Assembly: GCF_000525795.1 (NCBI RefSeq)
Contig: NZ_AOCG01000005.1
Location: 1-40,470, forward strand
Origin: Listeria aquatica FSL S10-1188
GTDB lineage: Bacteria > Bacillota > Bacilli > Lactobacillales > Listeriaceae
Direction: 5' to 3'
DNA length: 40,470 bases
Part shown: positions 36,235-40,470 of the stretch, piece by piece
How positions within the stretch are numbered: the stretch's first letter is position 1
How the letters are laid out: each line of letters begins with the position of its first letter
Position numbers and translations under genes: made by a program
Notes under the pieces: generated by a model
What the model was told of the DNA's origin: nothing
The model's database searches: none
What the model saw: the letters and a program-made list of their open reading frames with translations, nothing else

Positions 36235-37106
36235 TTATTTGAGATAACTTGGTTTTTTTAGGTCATTTTGAAGCAGCGATGTTGGAATCACGAACGAAAC
36301 GGTTCCCATGTAACCAGGTGCTACTTCGTAATCATTGAAGGAAAAGACAAGCTCGTTTTTGGCGTTGATGTAAAATCGTTTGGCTAGATTTTTTTCGCTG
36401 AGTGCGGCTTTAAGCTCGTTTTCGTCCCAATAAATTTTGTTGGGGTCTGCTTCGGTTTGTTTTTTCATTTGCTCTTGAATATTAGCTTGGATAAGCGAAA
36501 TGTAGTGATCGTTTTTGAAAAGATCCGCAAGTTTGATGCGCTGCATTTTTTTTCTTGTCCATCACGAGATAAGTGTGCTCGGTGTAGCTACTCGCACGGG
36601 TTTCTTGGACAGTAAACTGAAGGACGAGTAGTTTTTTTTGTGTTGGTCATTTCTTTGTAATCGCTAGAAACGTAAAAATGTTCACCGTGATTTTGGCTAG
36701 CAAGCTGATATTCTTTATAAAGGGCTTCGCCCGTTTTATCGTAAGCATCGTTGAGTTTTTTCTCGAGTTCGGGATTTTTAAGACCACTTAGTTTGGGTGT
36801 TTTAATGTGTGCTTCTGTTGCTTTGTTTTTTTCTTGATAATTTTTGCCTGTAATGACGGTGATGATGTTTTTTAGAATGGGAACGTCGCTCATCGCGCGT
36901 GCAAGGGATTCATTTGTTGTAACAACAGTTAGAAAAATAGCCAGTAAGATGGGAACAGCAGCAATGAGACTCAAGCGCACGGGGTGGCGTTTCTTTTTGG
37001 GTTTCGCTGCGCTCAAGTTTTGGATCATTTGATCAAGCTCTTTATCTGGGATGGGGACTTGTCGATAAGCTTGTTTGAGTTGTTTTAGATCTTTATTCAT
37101 GGACAT
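36235..37106 (-). CDS. rsiV: Anti-sigma factor RsiV (frame broken)
   Basis: About 290 residues rebuilt. A short cytoplasmic part (LKQAYRQVPIPDKELDQMI) binds the sigma factor; the membrane span is SLIAAVPILLAIFLTVV, followed by SLARAMS, a likely signal-peptidase site. The outer domain has KTPKLSGLKNPELEKKLN, ASSYTEHTYLVMD, EDPNKIYW-like ADPNKIYWDEN and NDYEVAPGYMG, close to B. subtilis RsiV, which binds lysozyme directly. Two one-base shifts in A-runs (about 36638 and 36548) split it. Its start overlaps the end of sigV. Confidence 0.88.
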
Positions 37107-37598
37107 TTTCATCCTCCTCGTCTAAATCAAGACGCAATAGCTGGAGTGCTTTATAAAGTCGCGTTTTGGTCGTACTGAGATTTTTACTAATAATATAAGA
37201 AATTTCTTGGATAGAAAGATCTTCGAAATAACGTAGAATGATGACGGTTTTATATTTCACGGGCAATCGTTCGAGTGCATGTTTTAAATCGAGATTTTCA
37301 TATTGATCACTTGCGCCAGGCTGCAGGCTAGCCAAAACTTCGTGATCCATTAATGTGATTTTTTTTATTTTTTTCTCAAGAAATCGAGCGCAGTTCGCAC
37401 GACGATTTTGTAAAACCAGCCCTTCATGTTTTCTTTCTTTTGAATGGTTGGGAGTTTTAACAAGGCTTTTTGGATAGATTCTTGAATAATATCAAGCGCG
37501 TCCGCTTGTGATTTAGTGTAGCTATAGGCCACACGATAAAAATCATCTTTATATTCAGTTACACATTCCAAAAAGCGCTCCTGTAAATTTTTATTCAT
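37093..37598 (-). CDS. sigV: ECF sigma factor SigV (frame broken)
   Basis: About 168 residues rebuilt. Region 2: FYRVAYSYTKSQADALDIIQ and KGWFYKIVVRTALDFLRKK. After a shift in an A-run (about 37370), region 4: LKHALERLPVKYKTVIILRY and LSIQEISYIISKNLSTTKT. Paired with RsiV it should be released when lysozyme triggers RsiV cleavage, then switch on its own operon with the deacetylase. RBS AGGAGGC. Confidence 0.88.
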
Positions 37599-37634
37599 AC
37601 CGGTAGAAGCCTCCTAAAAATATCTCCACTTATT

Positions 37635-37661
37635 AGACGTATCAGAAAAGGAAAAAGTTTG
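37635..37661 (-). promoter_or_regulatory. Possible SigV-dependent promoter
   Basis: On the minus strand CAAAC (37661-37657) and CGTC (37638-37635) resemble the -35 AAC and -10 CGTC of ECF promoters. The spacing is 18 nt, slightly long. Autoregulation is common for SigV. Confidence 0.4.
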
Positions 37662-37739
37662 TTTTTTTAAAGGTTTTTTTAGTTGTATGTTTATTTTTTG
37701 CACATAAAATTCCAAGTTAAACCTGATGGGAAATGTTGC

Positions 37740-37768
37740 TTTACAAGCTAAGTGGAAAGGGCTAGAAT
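37740..37768 (+). promoter_or_regulatory. Promoter of the UvrC-like gene
   Basis: TTTACA at 37740-37745 and TAGAAT at 37763-37768, 17 nt apart, divergent from sigV. The SOS-type box lies just downstream. Confidence 0.7.
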
Positions 37769-37775
37769 AAAAATA

Positions 37776-37789
37776 CGAACGATTGTTCT
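37776..37789 (+). promoter_or_regulatory. LexA-type SOS box
   Basis: CGAACGATTGTTCT matches the Gram-positive LexA consensus CGAAC-N4-GTTCG except for the last base. It overlaps the expected transcript start of the UvrC-like gene, a position that gives repression. Confidence 0.72.
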
Positions 37790-37804
37790 TGGAGGAGTTG
37801 CCTT

Positions 37805-38933
37805 ATGAATAAGGTTGTGTTAAAACAGAAATTGAGTATACTTCCAGAGTCGCCAGGGTGCTACATTTACAAAGATGCGGCGGGCGAGATTTTATATATT
37901 GGGAAATCCAAAAATTTAAAAAAAACGAGTGAAATCTTATTTTACGAAGACGCAAACTGGAAAAACAGCGCGTCTAGTTCATTATATTGAGGATTTAGAG
38001 TTGATTCTGACTGATTCAGAAAAAGAAGCGCTTCTACTTGAGATGTCGCTTATCATGAAGTATCAACCTCCTTATAATATCCTTTTAAAAGACGAAGTGC
38101 ACTATTCTTATATAAAAATTACAAACGAAAAGAACCCAAGACTTGTAGTGACGCGCGAAATCAAAAAAGATGGGACTGCGTATTTCGGCCCGTACACTAG
38201 TAAATATTCGGCGGAAAAAACGAAGGAATTGCTTCAAAAAATTTATCCACTTTGTCATTGTAGTGGTAAAAAAGGGCGTCCTTGTTTTTACTATCACTTA
38301 GGGATGTGTATTGGTCCATGTGCGCGTGAAGTTTCCCAGCAAGAATATCAAGCGCAAATCAAACGGATTAAACACTTTTTTCATGCTGGACATTCAGCAG
38401 TTCGACGCGTGCTTGAAGAGCGGCGCGATTTAGCAGCCAGTGAGTGGCAATTTGAGCGGGCGCAGGAAGTTCAAGAATGGATTGAGGCACTTGAGCAAGT
38501 GACGGAAAAGCAAAAAGTGGTAATCAAAGACCGAGAAGACCGAGATGTCATTGATTTTGTCCATGATGCAGGTGTACTTTCGATTCAAATCTTTTTTGTG
38601 CGAAATGGTGCGATCGTTGGCAGGTCTGCTCAAATTCTGGAACAAGTGGAGGAAATGGATGGAGTGGTTGAGGCTTATGTTCAGTCATTTTATGAGCATC
38701 CAAATCATCTTTTGCCAAAAGAACTGCTTGTTAGCGCGGAGATCGATGCGAGAAAATTAGCAGAAGAATTAGGGGTTAAAGTGAAAACGCCAAAACGAGG
38801 CGAGAAAAGAGCAGTGCTTCAATTGGTACAGGAAAATGCTTGCAGCGCACTTCGCGCGCATTTTAAGATGCTCGATTATGAGTATGAAGAAGGAAATCCA
38901 AAGGGTGAGTTAGCTGAAAAAAAAGTAGCGTAG
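37805..38933 (+). CDS. Short UvrC-like (Cho-type) nuclease, frame broken
   Basis: About 376 residues rebuilt. GIY-YIG domain: [20 protein letters not shown], then GKSKNLKK; a one-base shift in the A-run at about 37925 precedes [15 protein letters not shown]. Then [22 protein letters not shown], and GPCARE with the cysteines of UvrC. Sequence matching the C-terminal RNase H-like nuclease and the HhH repeats of full UvrC (about 600 residues) is absent. E. coli Cho is a similar short, SOS-induced UvrC homologue that makes only the 3' incision. Start behind GGAGGAG. Confidence 0.83.
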
Positions 38934-38992
38934 GTTTTGTATTACCATGAGGCAGCATTGAAGGCTGGGGATGGTGAAGGGGGATGTAAGAG

Positions 38993-39436
38993 ATGGATGA
39001 ATGGACATCAGGAAAGATCTTACAAATGAAATTTGGGGAATTTAAAGTTTTGAGGATAGAAAATCAAGAGTATGAGGGAATGGTTATTGAAATAGAGAAG
39101 AAAGGGATGAAAATAAGAAGTAGATTAGCTAAACAAACGCCTAAAAAAGATGGTTACTTTGTAGCATTTTGGGAAAAAAGTAATTCTCACGAAAATCAGG
39201 CTTTTTCTTATGAAGAAGAAACCATGTTGGCTATTGTGGTTAGAGATGGAGAGCGCGAAGGTATATTTATTTTTCCTAAGACTGTACTAATGGATAAAGG
39301 AATAGCTCGCTCTAAGGAACAAAAAGGAAAGATGGCGATGCGTGTTTATCCAGAATGGTGTCAAAATTTGAATAAAACTGCTCAAAAAACACAAAAATGG
39401 CAGAAGAATTATTTTTATAGGGTGGCGAGGAAATAA
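38993..39436 (+). CDS. mepB: MepB-family protein
   Basis: 147 residues resembling MepB, the small protein beside the MepA efflux pump in Staphylococcus aureus: AKQTPKKDGYFVAFWEK, GIFIFPKTVLMDKGI, MRVYPEW and KTQKWQKNYFYR. No transporter neighbour is present here. Function unknown. More AT-rich than its neighbours. An in-frame Met at about 39026 is an alternative start. Confidence 0.78.
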   Translation: MDEWTSGKILQMKFGEFKVLRIENQEYEGMVIEIEKKGMKIRSRLAKQTPKKDGYFVAFWEKSNSHENQAFSYEEETMLAIVVRDGEREGIFIFPKTVLMDKGIARSKEQKGKMAMRVYPEWCQNLNKTAQKTQKWQKNYFYRVARK

Positions 39437-39445
39437 AAAGGAAGG

Positions 39446-39475
39446 TCTAGAACTTATGAGTTCTAGACTTGTTTC
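39446..39475 (+). terminator. Terminator after mepB
   Basis: GTCTAGAACT and AGTTCTAGAC form a perfect 10-bp stem with a 4-nt loop, followed by TTGTTT. Confidence 0.72.
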
Positions 39476-39544
39476 ATATAGCGAAAGAAATAGATCTTTC
39501 ATGTAGTCTTTAGGAACATATTGGTTTTTAAGTAAAATATTAAA

Positions 39545-39577
39545 AGTTAGACTAGAACAATTTAATCTAGTCTAACT
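39545..39577. repeat. Perfect 11-bp inverted repeat in the mepB-esxA gap
   Basis: GTTAGACTAGA and TCTAGTCTAAC are fully complementary. T-rich sequence follows on the minus-strand reading, so it may be a minus-strand terminator or a protein site. The rest of the roughly 415-nt gap (39437-39850) holds only a weak hairpin near 39660 and the esxA promoter region (TATACT at 39811-39816, no clear -35). Confidence 0.5.
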
Positions 39578-39850
39578 TGAATCGAGTGAGAGTTTACTCT
39601 ATATAAAAAGTAGCTCCTTATATTGTTTACTGATTTTCTTGCTCTTTATCCACCATTTAAATAAGGTTGCTTATTTATCAAAAAAGGCATTATTCTTTTT
39701 TTTAAAATGAGTTTTTTAAATCCTAGAGATGTGTTTTAGTTCATATTAATACTTTTAAGCCTAAACTGTCACAAATTAGACACAGACAACCAAAGAACAT
39801 TGTGTTATTGTATACTTGTGGAAAATTAAAACAAAAGGAGATGGTGTAGA

Positions 39851-40144
39851 ATGTCTGGACAAATCAGAATGACCCCAGCGGAATTACGTGACCGTGCGAA
39901 AACTTACGGCACAAGCGCACGGGATATTGAACAAATGCTACAACGCTTATCTCAAACCCAAGAACAACTTCGGAGCGAATGGGAAGGACAAGCTTTTGCA
40001 CGCTTTGACGACCAATTCAATCAATTGAAACCGAAGGTAACGGAATTTGCGAACTTGATGGACCAAATTGAACAACAACTTCAAAAAACAGCCAGTGCTG
40101 TGGAAGAACAAGATCAACAACTTTCTCAAAACTTCGGGTTTTAA
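39851..40144 (+). CDS. esxA: WXG100-family protein EsxA
   Basis: 97 residues, two helices around the turn SEWEGQAF (Trp44-Glu-Gly, the WXG motif). The end QDQQLSQNFGF and start MSGQIRMTP closely resemble Listeria EsxA. It is a secreted substrate of the type VII (Yuk/Ess-type) secretion system, exported as a dimer. RBS AAAGGAGA. It has its own terminator, so it is probably made in excess over the rest of the locus. Confidence 0.93.
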   Translation: MSGQIRMTPAELRDRAKTYGTSARDIEQMLQRLSQTQEQLRSEWEGQAFARFDDQFNQLKPKVTEFANLMDQIEQQLQKTASAVEEQDQQLSQNFGF

Positions 40145-40155
40145 GCCTAATACCG

Positions 40156-40196
40156 AATACGCCCCTTATGAGTTTCTCGTAAGAGGCGTTTTTTCT
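40156..40196 (+). terminator. Terminator after esxA
   Basis: ACGCCCCTTA/TAAGAGGCGT stem with one mismatch, then TTTTTT, 12 nt after the esxA stop. Confidence 0.82.
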
Positions 40197-40223
40197 TAAA
40201 AAAGTGGGAAGGAGAGGCTAAAA

Positions 40224-40470
40224 ATGAGTACAGTAGCCAGCGATTTAGGGCAAGCTTCCGAAAAAGCGACGGCCCTTAAGCAAGCAGTTTCTATGCTTCA
40301 GGGGCAAGGAACAACCGTTACGAAGGATGAAGAAACAACGGTTGGAGGGAATACACAAGCACACACGGCGATTCAAGCAGAAGGCGAAGCGGTTTCCCAG
40401 ATTGCGAATGCTTTAACGACGGCAAGTACGGACTTGCAAAGCGTCGCGGAGGCCTTTGCATCGAAAGATG
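40224..40470 (+). CDS. Type VII secretion effector-like protein (partial)
   Basis: The first 82 residues are visible; the gene runs off the window. MSTVASDLGQASEKATALKQ, then SMLQGQGT and ASTDLQSVAEAFASKD, resemble the small TIGR04197/DUF3130 family encoded in Listeria type VII loci. RBS GGAAGGAGAGG. Directly follows esxA, so probably a partner or substrate of the same system. Confidence 0.7.
   Translation, partial: MSTVASDLGQASEKATALKQAVSMLQGQGTTVTKDEETTVGGNTQAHTAIQAEGEAVSQIANALTTASTDLQSVAEAFASKD

Overview
The window reads as chromosomal DNA of a low-GC Gram-positive bacterium, most likely Listeriaceae (Listeria sensu lato or a close relative). The pointers are an rRNA-tRNA operon in Bacillales gene order, a WXG100 protein very like Listeria EsxA, SigV/RsiV, CcpA-type cre sites, a LexA-type SOS box, and strong GGAGG ribosome binding sites. 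Genus is inferred from remembered family sequences, not from a search.

Layout. (1) 1-1675: end of a 23S rRNA gene, 5S rRNA and 14 tRNA genes, ending in tRNA-Leu(CAA). (2) 1679-17202: an AT-rich genomic island of about 15.5 kb inserted at the 3' end of tRNA-Leu; a 14-bp direct repeat marks both ends. Its left 3 kb is a scrapyard of relics (integrase, IS3-type and IS1182-type transposases, an oxidoreductase tail, a CHAP-domain tail) plus a yjdF gene with a long leader. Its centre (4.3-13.8 kb) is a compact biosynthetic cluster for an aromatic polyketide made by a type II polyketide synthase: KS-alpha, KS-beta, ACP, methyltransferase, acyl/aryl ligase, cupin, metal-dependent cyclase, TcmN-type aromatase/cyclase, alpha/beta hydrolase and phosphopantetheinyl transferase. 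An Rgg-like regulator is divergent from it. The operon starts with a 16-codon peptide gene behind a perfect palindrome and a biotin-carrier-like protein that lacks the biotinylated lysine. The right end holds Tn916-type control genes, a Rok-like DNA-binding protein, a DUF771 protein and a tyrosine integrase.

(3) 17.2-28.6 kb: a complete histidine-degradation operon of the formiminotransferase type (hutU, hutI, ftcD, fchA, fhs, hutD, permease, hutH) with a second hutD divergent from it. The main promoter carries a perfect cre match just after the start site, so CcpA repression is likely. (4) 28.6-35.3 kb: a GlmL-type reactivase without a mutase beside it, a Vat-type acetyltransferase, queH, a YebC-family gene, phnA, a ProP-type transporter, an SDR dehydrogenase and a tiny membrane protein. 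(5) 35.3-37.6 kb: a sigV-rsiV-polysaccharide deacetylase operon, expected to respond to lysozyme. (6) 37.7-39.4 kb: a short UvrC-like nuclease under a LexA-type box, and mepB. (7) 39.85 kb to the end: esxA and the start of a second type VII secretion substrate-like gene.

Data quality. About twenty genes, including conserved ones such as fhs, hutH and the YebC gene, are broken by single-base shifts, nearly always inside runs of A or T. This pattern points to homopolymer sequencing errors, so I annotate those genes at full length and state where the frame breaks. The most novel content is the peptide-linked type II polyketide cluster on the island.
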